From positions 1 to 64,000 of the forward strand of contig JAEYUO010000107.1 in the NCBI GenBank assembly GCA_023432465.1: a stretch of 64,000 nt of DNA, in the 5' to 3' direction. A model generated the notes under the pieces. The model did not search any database and was not told the DNA's origin. It worked only from the letters and a program-made list of their open reading frames with translations. This DNA is from Planctomycetota bacterium (lineage in GTDB: Bacteria > Planctomycetota > Phycisphaerae > Phycisphaerales > UBA1924). The position numbers and the translations under genes are program-made. Shown here in pieces: positions 27,218-38,722 of this stretch (its first letter is position 1; each line of letters opens with the position of its first letter).

Positions 27218-27650
27218 CTCTACCTCACTTGGCTGGGTAAGGAACAAACCCACCGCCGCACGCGGGGCGGTCAGACCCTCTGCCATCGACGCCTTTTGGA
27301 CCGGTCTTGACGCTTATCGCAGTCGGTCGGAGAGGAATCACCTATTCGGACTGTGCCGTTGGTGCCTGCCGAGCCGGTACCCGCGTTGGGAGCCTCCCAC
27401 CCGCTCGCATGCCCAGAACTGGTGATCCAGGAGGGTCCGCCCCCGGTGCTGGGGGTCGCAGGCTCGATACCAACTTCTTCCCCCGCGTTGACATCCCCGC
27501 TGCTGGGGCGTTACGTTACCGCCTCATTCTTCGACCCGGCCCCGGTACTGCATCCGGGGGCGGGCGGCGTCCGTACGGGACTGGTCCCGCCGCACGCCGC
27601 GACATCCCGGCCTCTCCACGGCTTCCAACTGATCCTTGAAGGAGCAGCTC
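27218..27650. other. 433-bp divergent intergenic region
   Basis: Lies between the regulator gene and the HEAT-like gene. No convincing gene, RNA structure or riboswitch is recognised; open frames through it are of the high-GC shadow type. It should hold the promoters of both flanking genes, and the SD for the rightward gene (AAGGAG at 27639-27644). Confidence 0.4.
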
Positions 27651-29873
27651 GTGTTCGAACGCAATGCCCGCCTCGTCCCCCTTCGCCGCTCCGGACTGAC
27701 GCTCGCGGCGTGCCTGCCGCTCGCGATCGCGGCGATCGCCGGCTCGCCCACAGCCCTCCACGCCCAGTCGGGACAGGCCGCGACACGCGAGCCCTCCAAC
27801 GAGCAGTTGCTCGAGGACTTCACGCATAACACACTGATCGACAGCCCTTCGCTGGCCGCGCAGTGGGGCGAAGCGCTGCTCGCCAAGAACCTCGACCCCA
27901 CGGAGTTCGTCAAGCTCGTCGAATCGTCCCGCGGCGGCGTGTCAAAGTTCGAGCGGGCGATCATCCAGGCCCTGCGGTATCGCGACCTTGAATCGACCGC
28001 CGGCAAGCTGCTGCGGCTGTTTGAGGACGGCAAGCGGGCCATCGTCCGAGACCCCGAGGCAATCGCCAAGAGCATCGCAGACCTCACCGGCACGCAGCGC
28101 GCACGGTCGTACGCCCGCGAGCGTCTGAAGGCCGCGGGCGAGTATGCCCTGCCGCAGTTGCTCCGCGCGTTGATCCAGCGCGAGAACGGCATCCTGCAGG
28201 CCGAGGTGCGCACACTGCTTGTGGATATGGGCCGCCACTCGCTGGTGCCTCTCACCACCGCGCTCGGAGAGCTCGATCCGGTCTCGCAGGAAACCGTCAT
28301 CAACGTGCTGCGCGACATCCCCTACTCCGCCTCGATTCCCTTCATCTACGACGTCCGCGCTTCGACACAGGTCGATGCGGTCCGCACGGCCGCGGAAGAA
28401 GCAATCCGCAAGATCGCCGGCGCGATCAACGACGGTGCACCCCTGGCCTCTCGCTACGAAGCCGTCGGCAACGAGTACTACTCCGAATCCCTGAGCCTCA
28501 CGAGCTTCCCCGGCGAGCCCAACCAGCTCTGGTGGACGTACGACCCGGGCGCGGGCCTGCTCTTCGACCCGATCGACACCTCCGTGTTCCACGAGGCGAT
28601 GGCGATGCGCCACGCCGAGCGGGCGTTGCAGCTCGATTCCGGGAACGCAGGGGCGATCAGCCTCTGGCTCGCGTCCAACTTCTCCCGCGAGATCGACGGC
28701 CCGGAGGGGTACTCCAATCCGGCATACAGCTCTGACCGCCGCGAGGCGATGTACTACGCCGTCGCCGCGGGCAACGCCCCGAGCCAGCGTGTGCTGGGCC
28801 GTGCGCTCGACACCAACGACACCCCCCTGGCCCGCAAAGCGATCGCCGCCATCGAGAAGACCGCCGGCGGCGCGCAGCTCTGGTCCAACGCCGAGCGACG
28901 GGCCCTGCTCGAGGCCCTCCGCTACCCCAGCCGACGTGTGCAGTACGAGGCTGCGATCGCCCTCGGCGCGGCCGGCCCGCGAGAGAGCTTCGAGGCCTCC
29001 GATCGCGTCGTGCCCCTCTTGGGTAGCGCGATCCGTGATGCCGGGGCTCGCTACGCCCTCGTCATCGCCGCGACCGCCGAGCAGCAGACCGCCCTCGGCG
29101 ACATCCTCCGCGCCCGCGGCTACAAGGATGTCCGCCCCGCCTCTCAGCTTGTCGATGTCGAGCAGGCCATCGCCGACATGCCCGGTGTGGATCTGATCCT
29201 GACCGACCTGACCACCAACGCAACCCAGGCGATGATCGCCGAGGCCCGCGGCCGCGCCAAGCTGCGTGCCGCCCCCATCATGGCCCTGGCCAGCTCCGCC
29301 GGGTATCAGGAACTCGCCCAGAAGTACTCCGACGATCCGACGATCCGCATCGGTCGCATCGGCATGAACCAGGCCGAGATCGGCGAGGCCAGCGAGCAGT
29401 TGCTCGGCCGTGCGATCGGCGGTGCGATTAGCGATACCGAGGCCGCGGAGTACAAGACCCGCGCCATCGCCGTGCTGCGAGATCTGGCGGTCTCGGGCAA
29501 CTCGGTCCTCAACGTCACCGATGCCTCGGGTCCGCTCATCACCGCGCTCAACGACAACCGCGGCGCGATGCGTCAGCAGATCGCCGAGGTGCTCGCCTTC
29601 GTGAACACGCCCGCCGCCCAGCAGGCGCTGATGGATGCCGCGCTTGCCGCGGCGGGAGAGGAACGCGTCATGCTCCTGGGCAAGGTTGCAGGGTCGGCCA
29701 AGCGCAACGGCAACCTGCTGGAGTCTCGCCACATCACCGCGCTTCGCGAGATCGTGACGACGGGCGAGAACGCCGAAGCGACCGCCGCCGCCGCGCTGAT
29801 GGGCGCGCTGAATCTCCCGAACGCCGAACTCGTCCCCCTTATTCTCGGCCGCAAGGAAGTCGGCGCCCGGTAA
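27651..29873 (+). CDS. exported HEAT-like repeat protein with a receiver-like domain
   Basis: Protein of 740 aa from a GTG at 27651, which has AAGGAG 6 nt upstream. A signal peptide (about 15-38, ending ALHAQ) is followed by alpha-helical repeats resembling HEAT/armadillo units (for example AGEYALPQLLRALIQRENGILQ region and PSRRVQYEAAIALG). Residues about 468-595 read like a response-regulator receiver. There is a beta strand YALVIAATA and an Asp519 in DLILTDL at the phosphorylation position. A Ser follows in PIMALASS. The N-terminal acidic pair and the late Lys are not convincing. More helical repeats close the protein. First gene before the pseudopilin-secretin cluster but separated from it by a terminator. 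Role unknown. Confidence 0.75.
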   Translation: MFERNARLVPLRRSGLTLAACLPLAIAAIAGSPTALHAQSGQAATREPSNEQLLEDFTHNTLIDSPSLAAQWGEALLAKNLDPTEFVKLVESSRGGVSKFERAIIQALRYRDLESTAGKLLRLFEDGKRAIVRDPEAIAKSIADLTGTQRARSYARERLKAAGEYALPQLLRALIQRENGILQAEVRTLLVDMGRHSLVPLTTALGELDPVSQETVINVLRDIPYSASIPFIYDVRASTQVDAVRTAAEEAIRKIAGAINDGAPLASRYEAVGNEYYSESLSLTSFPGEPNQLWWTYDPGAGLLFDPIDTSVFHEAMAMRHAERALQLDSGNAGAISLWLASNFSREIDGPEGYSNPAYSSDRREAMYYAVAAGNAPSQRVLGRALDTNDTPLARKAIAAIEKTAGGAQLWSNAERRALLEALRYPSRRVQYEAAIALGAAGPRESFEASDRVVPLLGSAIRDAGARYALVIAATAEQQTALGDILRARGYKDVRPASQLVDVEQAIADMPGVDLILTDLTTNATQAMIAEARGRAKLRAAPIMALASSAGYQELAQKYSDDPTIRIGRIGMNQAEIGEASEQLLGRAIGGAISDTEAAEYKTRAIAVLRDLAVSGNSVLNVTDASGPLITALNDNRGAMRQQIAEVLAFVNTPAAQQALMDAALAAAGEERVMLLGKVAGSAKRNGNLLESRHITALREIVTTGENAEATAAAALMGALNLPNAELVPLILGRKEVGAR

Positions 29874-30231
29874 CCCGCTCGCACTTCTTACCAGCTTCAA
29901 CCGCAGCCCCGGCACTCGCCGGGGCTGCTTTGTTATCAAGCCCGGCGGATAACCACATCCGGCAGACCGCCCGCCACCCGCACTCACCCTCGCATCTCCC
30001 CCGCGCGTCATAGACGCTCCCCACCCCGGGTTTCGATGTTCAGGCGATCAATCCCACACGCAGGGGAGTCGATTCAACACCATGGGCAGTGGCCCACCGC
30101 TTTCGGTGCCGGGAATCTTGTTCCCACGCCGATGCGGGGCTCGCTTGAGCGGAGCGATCCACCGTCGGGCATGTGTGGCCTCGACGACTTGCAAGTGTGT
30201 GTGTCTGAATGTGTTTGAAGGAGACTCCTGT
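29874..30231. other. 358-bp intergenic region before the pseudopilin genes
   Basis: Contains a terminator at its left end. Towards the right there is a TG-rich stretch (about 30191-30216) and the strong AAGGAG of the first pseudopilin. No gene is supported. Confidence 0.45.
29903..29933 (+). terminator. Rho-independent terminator after HEAT-like gene
   Basis: An 11-bp perfect GC stem (29903-29913 with 29918-29928) has a 4-nt loop and is followed by TTTGTT. Confidence 0.85.
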
Positions 30232-30669
30232 ATGCGAAACCGTGTGTCCAAGGCCTTTACGCTTGTCGAAATTCTGATCGTCGTCGTGATCCTCGGCATT
30301 CTTGCTGCCATCGTGATCCCGCAGTTCACGAACGCCAGCCAGGACGCCCAGATTGGTAACGTTGAGACGCAGCTGCAGACCATCCGGTCGCAGATTGAGC
30401 TCTACCGCGTCCGCAACAACGGCCAGTATCCTGACCTCGGCGCCTTCGCCAATGAGAACGGCTGGGGCGATGACACCGAGAACGGCATGATCCAGGGCAA
30501 CTACCTCCGCAGCGTGCCCATCAACCCCCGCACCGGCACCTCGACCATCCTCCTCGGCGCCGACCCCGGCGTTGCGGTCACGACCGGTGATGACGGCTGG
30601 TGGTTCGATGCCGCGACCGGCGACTTCGGCGCCAACGGCTTCGATGAGGTCAACCGCGTCTGGCGGTAA
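30232..30669 (+). CDS. GspG-like major pseudopilin
   Basis: Pseudopilin of 145 aa with a short leader (MRNRVSKA) and the helix FTLVEILIVVVILGILAAIVIP followed by QFTNAS, with Glu at +5. Ala replaces the usual Gly before the cleavage site. The globular part contains LQTIRSQIELYRVRNNGQYPDL and ends with GWWFDAATGDFGANGF, the layout of type II secretion major pseudopilins. The ATG at 30232 has AAGGAG 8 nt upstream; the frame is open upstream without pilin character. It begins a run of same-strand pilin, secretin and lipoprotein genes. Expected to be processed by a prepilin peptidase and to assemble in the periplasm. Confidence 0.92.
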   Translation: MRNRVSKAFTLVEILIVVVILGILAAIVIPQFTNASQDAQIGNVETQLQTIRSQIELYRVRNNGQYPDLGAFANENGWGDDTENGMIQGNYLRSVPINPRTGTSTILLGADPGVAVTTGDDGWWFDAATGDFGANGFDEVNRVWR

Positions 30670-30726
30670 TGCCTGATCCGACGATCCGGGCCGGGACGAT
30701 CTCTGTCGCGGTCCAATGAACAGTTC

Positions 30727-30759
30727 GCGGCCGGCCTCCGAGAGGAGGCCGACCGCTTT
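30727..30759 (+). terminator. possible terminator or attenuator between pseudopilin genes
   Basis: An 8-bp stem (30732-30739 with 30744-30751) has loop GAGA, extended by GCGG/CCGC across a 1-nt mismatch. Only three T follow, so it may attenuate transcription and not fully stop it. Confidence 0.6.
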
Positions 30760-30821
30760 GCGGGAGGCGGAGTTCCTTGTCCGGTTGCTCACGACATCCG
30801 GCCAAGCACGGAGCCGAAAGC

Positions 30822-31262
30822 ATGCGTCCTATGTCGAGCAAAGCATTCACGCTTGTCGAGATCCTGATCGTCGTCGTGATCCTCGGAATCCTCGCCGCGA
30901 TCGTCATCCCGGCGTTCAACAGCACCGTCCAGGATTCCGCCGCGACCACAACGTACAGCGAACTCCAGAAGCTCAGGCGCCACGTCGGCGTGTTCAAGGC
31001 ACGCAACGGCGACAACCTCCCCAACGTCACCGCCGGCGACGGCCAAACCGGCTGGGGCGAACTCGTCAGCGCAGACCACTTCCTGCAGGCCCCGATCAAC
31101 GCGTGGGTCGGTGGCGCCAATGCACGAGTAATCGTGGTGGTCCCCAATGCGGTGCCCGATGCCGCCTTCCACACCAACTATGGGTGGATCTACGACCCAA
31201 ACAATGGCGAGATCTATGCCGCGGGCTTTGACGGCGATGATGAACCGCTCCCCAGGCCCTGA
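30822..31262 (+). CDS. second GspG-like pseudopilin
   Basis: Pseudopilin of 146 aa with a prepilin helix nearly identical to that of the previous gene (FTLVEILIVVVILGILAAIVIP). Its head differs. It has LRRHVGVFKARNGDNLP, GQTGWGELVS, WVGGANAR and, at residues 117-136, HTNYGWIYDPNNGEIYAAGF. These same blocks recur in the C-terminal domain of the secretin at 35.0-35.3 kb. The ATG at 30822 has GGAG upstream; an ATG three codons later is also possible. Ala stands before Phe at the cleavage site. Likely co-transcribed with the genes that follow. Confidence 0.9.
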   Translation: MRPMSSKAFTLVEILIVVVILGILAAIVIPAFNSTVQDSAATTTYSELQKLRRHVGVFKARNGDNLPNVTAGDGQTGWGELVSADHFLQAPINAWVGGANARVIVVVPNAVPDAAFHTNYGWIYDPNNGEIYAAGFDGDDEPLPRP

Positions 31263-31350
31263 ACGAGGCGACAGACATGCCCCTCGCTGGCCGATAGTGT
31301 CTTTGCGGGTACCGACAACGCCGTCGCCAAGCCCACCAGGAGAAGCCCCC

Positions 31351-31641
31351 ATGCGTAACGCCAAGCGATACTCTGCACTCGTGCCCGCCGCGGCCGTCTT
31401 TGCCGGACTTCTGGTCGTTTCGCAGTGGGGCGATTCCGGCGCGGGCGGTCCGGCGACAGCCAACGCCGCGTACCAGCCCGAGACCCCTTTCAACGCGACT
31501 CAGCAGCGCAAGGAGCAGCTCGAGCAGCTCAAGCTGATGAATGAACGCCTCGCGCGGATCGAGTCGAAGCTCGACCGCGGCATCAACGTGAAGGTCACCG
31601 AGATGCCCGCGAGCGCGACGGCCCCGGCCGCAACGCCCTAA
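31351..31641 (+). CDS. small exported or membrane-anchored coiled-coil protein
   Basis: Product of 96 aa, unrecognised. One hydrophobic segment (about 8-25, YSALVPAAAVFAGLLVV) serves as signal peptide or anchor. A Gly/Ala-rich linker follows, then an amphipathic helix with heptads (KEQLEQLKLMNERLARIESK) and a Pro/Ala tail. The ATG has AGGAG 8 nt upstream. Its position between pseudopilin genes points to a part of the same apparatus; a periplasmic linker is possible but not shown. Confidence 0.7.
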   Translation: MRNAKRYSALVPAAAVFAGLLVVSQWGDSGAGGPATANAAYQPETPFNATQQRKEQLEQLKLMNERLARIESKLDRGINVKVTEMPASATAPAATP

Positions 31642-31672
31642 CCGTGCCCCCGACCCGACGCCGGAGTTGTGT

Positions 31673-32281
31673 ATGCGCCCCGCAGTTGGTTCCCTGAACG
31701 TATCCCGCAAGCCCCGAGCCGCCGCACGACTTTCGCGTGCAGCAGGTCGGGGCTTTACGCTGCTTGAAATCCTCGTGGTCATCGTGGTGCTCGGCATCGC
31801 CGGGGCACTGGTGATCCCCGCGATGGGGCAGACCGGCATCCTCAAGGTCCAGGCAGCTGTACGGACGGTGGTTTCCGATATCACGTTCATCCAGGCCGAG
31901 GCCGTGGCGTTCCAGGAACGCCGGGCGATGGTGTTCGACGTCGAGACATCCAGCTATGCGCTGGTCGAAGTGCCCGGCAGCACGATCGAGGTCGAGGCCA
32001 ACACCATGTTCGACCCGACGAAGCCCGATGGACGATACCTGGTTGACTTCCGCGATGCGAAGTTCGGCGACGCACGCATCACGAGCGCGGCATTCAGCGG
32101 CACGAACACGCTGATCTTCGATGGCATGGGCGGCCCGGTCGCCGATGCCGCCGGCGCGATCCCCGGGAACGGCGGCGTCGTCCGCATCGTGGGTTCCGGC
32201 CAGACCTTCGACATCCGCGTGGAGCCGTTCACCGGCCGCGTGGTCGTCGCCGCACAACCGGAAGACACCGGCGGCGGCTGA
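31673..32281 (+). CDS. GspH-like minor pseudopilin
   Basis: Protein of 202 aa. Its leader is long (about 25 residues, RKPRAAARLSRAAGRG) and ends in Gly before FTLLEILVVIVVLGIAGALVIPAM, the usual prepilin cleavage site. The head has the features of GspH/FimT: FIQAEAVAFQERRAMVFDVE, then beta-rich segments and a Gly-rich end with VRIVGSGQTFDIRVEPFTGRVV. The ATG at 31673 has GGAG 6 nt upstream; a GTG two codons earlier is in frame. Expected at the tip of the pseudopilus. Confidence 0.87.
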   Translation: MRPAVGSLNVSRKPRAAARLSRAAGRGFTLLEILVVIVVLGIAGALVIPAMGQTGILKVQAAVRTVVSDITFIQAEAVAFQERRAMVFDVETSSYALVEVPGSTIEVEANTMFDPTKPDGRYLVDFRDAKFGDARITSAAFSGTNTLIFDGMGGPVADAAGAIPGNGGVVRIVGSGQTFDIRVEPFTGRVVVAAQPEDTGGG

Positions 32282-32337
32282 GCAACTTTGCTCAATCCGC
32301 CGGCCCGATCGCTCGATCTGCAGGCATGGAGGCACCC

Positions 32338-32559
32338 ATGACGCATGAGACACCGGCGACCGCTCCCGCACGCTCCGGCCAGGCTCGGAGCGGGACCAGT
32401 CGCGTTCGGGTGACACTTCTCGGCATCGCCTGCGTGGCGTTCGGGCTGCTGATCTGGTCCCGCCTGCTGCTGGTGACCAACTACCCCAAGACGGCGATCG
32501 CCGAGCCCCAAGCCTCCGTGCAGGACAGCACGGCAGCGGCTCCATCGCGTGCGGATTGA
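32338..32559 (+). CDS. small bitopic membrane protein in pseudopilin cluster
   Basis: Product of 73 aa with a soluble N-terminus of about 22 residues, then one membrane helix (VRVTLLGIACVAFGLLIWS) and a short outside tail. The ATG at 32338 has GGAGG upstream; an ATG four codons earlier (32326) is less well placed. No family is recognised. Size and place beside the secretin gene are those of small assembly subunits, but this is not proof of such a role. Confidence 0.6.
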   Translation: MTHETPATAPARSGQARSGTSRVRVTLLGIACVAFGLLIWSRLLLVTNYPKTAIAEPQASVQDSTAAAPSRAD

Positions 32560-32893
32560 GCCCCACCCCGCGCCCCCGCCGCCGCCACCCCCCGCTCCCC
32601 ATCCACACCCAAGCCCGACCCCGTGAGCCGCCTCGATGGTCCGAGGGGCCGCGAATCACCACGCGCGTTATCGGCGATCGGGTCCGCGGGCGGTTCGCCC
32701 CCGCTTCATGCCGGATGTCTTACCCAGCCCGCGCCATTCAACCCACGACATCGATCTTGCCCAAAGTCGCACCCCAAAGGTGCCGACTTTCCTCACCTGA
32801 CCGCGCCGTAACCCCTTGCGGCGGGAGGCACTTGTGCACACGACCGAACGACCGGCCAAATCAACCCCGGCGTCGGCTCCCAGGAGAGTTCCA
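32560..32893. other. 334-bp region before the secretin gene
   Basis: No gene is supported. The secretin frame is open back to 32816 but the SD (AGGAG just before 32894) marks the start. No hairpin with a T run was found, so transcription from the pseudopilin genes may continue into the secretin gene. Confidence 0.4.
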
Positions 32894-35488
<2,595 letters not shown>

Positions 35489-35499
35489 TCACGCTCACG

Positions 35500-35533
35500 A
35501 AGGGGCATCGGGAGACCGATGCCCCTTCTTTCT
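35500..35533 (+). terminator. Rho-independent terminator after the secretin gene
   Basis: A 12-bp perfect stem (35500-35511 with 35516-35527) has loop GAGA and is followed by CTTTCT. Confidence 0.85.
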
Positions 35534-35575
35534 GTCCACAACGCTCGACTTCTCGGAACGACCGGAGAACACACC

Positions 35576-36835
35576 ATGACGCTGCTCACCCGCCCACGAT
35601 TGACGATCCTCGCCCTCGCCGCTGTCGCGGGAACCCTTTCGGGCTGCGGTGGTCACGGTCAATACACGCGCGAGCACATCGCCGCGGCCAACGAGAAGAT
35701 GTCCATGCTCAAGAGCGGGACCGAGTATCAGATGGCCCAGCAGCAGTTCCTGGCGGGCGACCTCGACAAGTCCATGCGCACCATCGACAAGTCGCTCGCG
35801 CTGAACCCCGAAGTGCCCAAGTCCCACGTTCTCCGCGGCCGAATCCTCATGGAAAAAGGCCGCCTCGAGCAGGCCCGCGAGTCGTTCGTGCAGGCCGAGA
35901 CCCTCGACGAGAAGAACTTCGAGGCGCAGTACTACCTCGGCATCATCCACGAACGCATCAACGAACCCGAGGAAGCGTTCGCACGCTACTCCAAGGCGGC
36001 GGATCTCGACCCTGCGAATCCGCAGTACCTCGTCGCCGCGGCCGAGATGCAGCTGGTCATGGGCAAGCTCGATGAAGCCGAGGCCATGCTCAGCAACGGA
36101 CGGGAGCAGTTCCGCTACAACGCGGCGGTTCGTCAGTCCCTCGGCCACGTCGCGATGCTCCGCGAGAATCCCAAGCTCGGCGCCCAGCTCTTCGGCGAGG
36201 CGCTGACCCTCGCCCCCGATGACAGCGGCATCATCGAAGACTTGATCCGCGCGCAGATGGCCTGCGGCGAGTTCGGCGAGGCGGAGTTCTACATCACCCG
36301 CCTCATGAACAAGAAGGAGAATACCGAGCGGCGCGACCTGCAGCACATGCGTGCACGCTGCCTGATCGCGCTCAACCGCTCGGTCGAGGCCCGTACCGAG
36401 CTGCTCGACCTGACTTCCCACGATGAGGGCTCGCGCGATGTCCGCGCCTGGATCGACCTCGGAAACGTGGCCGCAAACCTCAACGACCGTGCAAACCTGC
36501 GTATCGCCACGCAGCGAGTCCTGGCGATCGCCCCGACCCGCTACGAGGGCTGGATGCTCCGCGCGATGCTCTCACGCATCGACGGCAACAACGATCAGGC
36601 GCTTCGAGCCCTGGAAGAGGCCCTGCAGCGCACCAGCACCGATGCCACGCCCTATGTCATGGCGGCGATGGTGCTCGAGGACCTGGGTCGCAGCGACGAT
36701 GCCGTGCTCGCGCTCGAGGCAGCTCTCAACATCGATCCCGGCAACAAGGCGGCGCAGACGCTTCTGGGCGCGATGACCGCGCCGACAACGCCGAGCGGCA
36801 AGCCGGTCGTGGGTCACGGCGCGGCCAGCGAGTAA
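35576..36835 (+). CDS. TPR-repeat lipoprotein
   Basis: Protein of 419 aa with a lipoprotein signal peptide and lipobox LSGC (Cys about 24), so probably outer-membrane attached. About ten tetratricopeptide-like repeats follow, for example SMRTIDKSLALNPEVPKSHVLRG, EAFARYSKAADLDPANPQYL and AVLALEAALNIDPGNKAAQTLLG. TPR lipoproteins such as PilF act as pilotins for secretins, and this gene follows the secretin gene directly. A pilotin or assembly role is therefore plausible but inferred. The ATG at 35576 has GGAG upstream. A terminator lies between it and the secretin gene, so it may have its own promoter. Confidence 0.87.
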   Translation: MTLLTRPRLTILALAAVAGTLSGCGGHGQYTREHIAAANEKMSMLKSGTEYQMAQQQFLAGDLDKSMRTIDKSLALNPEVPKSHVLRGRILMEKGRLEQARESFVQAETLDEKNFEAQYYLGIIHERINEPEEAFARYSKAADLDPANPQYLVAAAEMQLVMGKLDEAEAMLSNGREQFRYNAAVRQSLGHVAMLRENPKLGAQLFGEALTLAPDDSGIIEDLIRAQMACGEFGEAEFYITRLMNKKENTERRDLQHMRARCLIALNRSVEARTELLDLTSHDEGSRDVRAWIDLGNVAANLNDRANLRIATQRVLAIAPTRYEGWMLRAMLSRIDGNNDQALRALEEALQRTSTDATPYVMAAMVLEDLGRSDDAVLALEAALNIDPGNKAAQTLLGAMTAPTTPSGKPVVGHGAASE

Positions 36836-36850
36836 ATCGGCTCTTCGCTT

Positions 36851-37573
36851 CTACCTTCGACGTCGAGCACACAACAGCCCGCCAAGGGCCAGCAGGCACG
36901 TTGCGCCCGGAGCCGGGACCTCGAACGTCGGCACGTTCGGCTCCCCCAGACTCGTGCCATACTGGAACGAAACCCTGTCAATCAGCCCGAGGTCGAAGTC
37001 GTCCGGAAGTCCGCCCAGCCTGAACTCGACCGCCGCTTGAATCAGCGGGAACCCGCCGGTCACGGCGGCGTTGCCGAGCCCGACATTATCCGCGAACGGC
37101 ACAATGCCGTAGTTCAGCCCGTCCGGGCTGAGCGGCCCCTCAAGATTCGGCCCCGGGAAAAGATTGCCGGGCCCAAACAGTCCCAACCCCGAAGACGAGA
37201 TTCCATAGGCCACACCGAACGGCGCGCCGACCAGCCCGGCCGCGTAAGCCCACTCCCCGCTCACATTTCCGCCGCCATCAGGACCGAAGTGCACGACCGA
37301 GCCCGCGGGGAGCATGGCGCTCATCGGCGTGAGCGCCAGCGGACCGCCGCTGTAGTCAAAGAACACGCCCGTGAGCACTTCCGCCGGCACCAAGACATCC
37401 GAGTTCGAGATGTTGGTGAGCCGCACCACCAGCGTGCCGCTATCGATCTCAAAGTCCACGGCTGCCGAAAGCGAGCCGCTGTTCCCCTGACGGATGATCC
37501 CTGCACCCGCGCTCCCCGCGGAGACAACAACCACTGCGGCGAAGCTCGCCGCGAGCGACCGGTACGACGGCAT
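36851..37573 (-). CDS. exported protein with PEP-CTERM-like sorting tail
   Basis: Protein of 240 aa with a signal peptide (about 5-24) and a Gly/Val-rich beta-type body with no recognised domain. The tail is VPAPGATCLLALGGLLCARRRR-like: a Pro-rich motif, hydrophobic helix and final Arg cluster. The tail matches the plan of PEP-CTERM sorting signals recognised by exosortase, with PAPG in place of PEP. Divergent from another PEP-CTERM-like gene. Surface location expected; function unknown. Confidence 0.78.
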   Translation of the reverse strand: MPSYRSLAASFAAVVVVSAGSAGAGIIRQGNSGSLSAAVDFEIDSGTLVVRLTNISNSDVLVPAEVLTGVFFDYSGGPLALTPMSAMLPAGSVVHFGPDGGGNVSGEWAYAAGLVGAPFGVAYGISSSGLGLFGPGNLFPGPNLEGPLSPDGLNYGIVPFADNVGLGNAAVTGGFPLIQAAVEFRLGGLPDDFDLGLIDRVSFQYGTSLGEPNVPTFEVPAPGATCLLALGGLLCARRRR

Positions 37574-37981
37574 TTCGATTCTCCCTCATCGCCGCGGGTT
37601 CCACCCCGTGGCATAACTCCCGCAAGTCAAGTCGCAGCAAACACATGCGACGCCTTGACCTGCGAGGCACACTATTGCCGCGCATCTGACCTTTGCCAGC
37701 TCCGAACCCGCTCTCGCACCACGATTGTGCTCAGCCTTGCTGGTCGGAGCCAAACCACGGGAATCGCCCAGCCGCACGTCATCGGCCTTCGCCGGATCGC
37801 ACAGTCAGATACCCCAGATTCACACAAACGAGCGTCCCCATTTTCACTTGATGACCGGATCATCGATTTGTTGGAACCGAATCGGTTGACACAGCGAAAT
37901 CACGCATTAGAGTATGAGATAGAGAGATTTGGCCAGGCTGCCAAAGCAACCGGCCCCGAGGGGTCAGAGGAGAGAGAGAGC
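37574..37981. other. 408-bp AT-richer divergent intergenic region
   Basis: Separates two PEP-CTERM-like genes. It is visibly richer in A+T than neighbouring DNA, especially 37800-37930, as expected of a divergent promoter region. One sigma-70-like promoter is listed separately. No gene is supported. Confidence 0.5.
37886..37913 (+). promoter_or_regulatory. sigma-70-like promoter of the 38.0-kb PEP-CTERM gene
   Basis: A perfect -35 TTGACA (37886-37891), a 16-nt spacer and a TAGAGT -10 (37908-37913) lie about 70 bp before the ATG. Confidence 0.6.
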
Positions 37982-38647
37982 ATGTGTTCATTCGTTCGCC
38001 GCGCAGCGGCATCTGTTGTTGTCGCCGCGCTGTGCACCTGCGGCACCGCTTTGGGCGCTGTCGGCTCGTTGAGCTCACCCACCGGCTTGGTGGTGGGCGG
38101 AAACTGGGTCACTTCGGGCTACGTCGTGTCCTATGAAGCGACGCAGAACGTCGACTTTACGTGGCACTACGAGTACTCCCTCCGCACGATTGCCGGCGGG
38201 GGCCTCACGCCCAACACCAGCCACTTCATCCTGCAGTTGTCTTCCAACATCGATCCCGAGGTTGATCTGTTCAACTTCTCCGGACCGATCCAGGACATTG
38301 AGTTCGGCACGTTCGGCGTGAGCCCCGGCAACCCGGGCTTTCCGGCCGGCGAGTCGATCTTCGGCATGAAGATCAATACGACCAGCGGAGTCGCGGACTT
38401 CTCGTTCGACTCCAATCGCGCACCCATGTGGGGAGACTTCTACGCCAAGGGCGCGCAGGACTTCGCCTACAACGCCGACCTGGGCGTGCAGGTCGCCGAT
38501 CCGAACGCGTACGACAGCCCCGCTCTCGGTCTGCAGGGCCAGTCGCTCTACAAGATCCTGGTGCCCGACACCGTCATCGTCCCCGCTCCCGGCGCGGCCG
38601 CACTGCTCGCCCTTGGCGGCATCGTCGCGATCCGTCGCCGCCGCTGA
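37982..38647 (+). CDS. exported protein with PEP-CTERM-like sorting tail
   Basis: Protein of 221 aa from an ATG at 37982 preceded by a GA-rich Shine-Dalgarno region (GAGAGAGAG); the frame is open far upstream but that part is not protein-like. Signal peptide at about 7-26. The body is rich in Thr, Gly and aromatic residues (a probable beta sandwich) and contains no recognised domain. The tail is VIVPAPGAAALLALGG followed by IVAIRRRR. It is the divergent partner of the gene at 36.9 kb, with the same tail type. Confidence 0.8.
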   Translation: MCSFVRRAAASVVVAALCTCGTALGAVGSLSSPTGLVVGGNWVTSGYVVSYEATQNVDFTWHYEYSLRTIAGGGLTPNTSHFILQLSSNIDPEVDLFNFSGPIQDIEFGTFGVSPGNPGFPAGESIFGMKINTTSGVADFSFDSNRAPMWGDFYAKGAQDFAYNADLGVQVADPNAYDSPALGLQGQSLYKILVPDTVIVPAPGAAALLALGGIVAIRRRR

Positions 38648-38691
38648 TCTCGCGCCGGTTTCGAGTCCACACCCACGACTCCATGGAAAAG

Positions 38692-38713
38692 CGCCGCATC
38701 TCGCGGCGTTTTT
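38692..38713. terminator. bidirectional terminator
   Basis: A 6-bp CGCCGC stem (38692-38697 with 38703-38708) has flanking AAAA and TTTTT. It lies between convergent genes. Confidence 0.75.
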
Positions 38714-38722
38714 CTTTGCGCA

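Noticed and set aside
27307..27639. Open frames in the 27.2-27.65 kb gap
   Set aside because: Pro/Arg/Gly-rich translation with no SD or homology-like feature; better explained as a promoter region.
37037..37981. N-terminal extension of the PEP-CTERM protein at 38 kb
   Set aside because: It overlaps the divergent gene on the other strand. The signal peptide begins at 37982 and has its own SD region and promoter.
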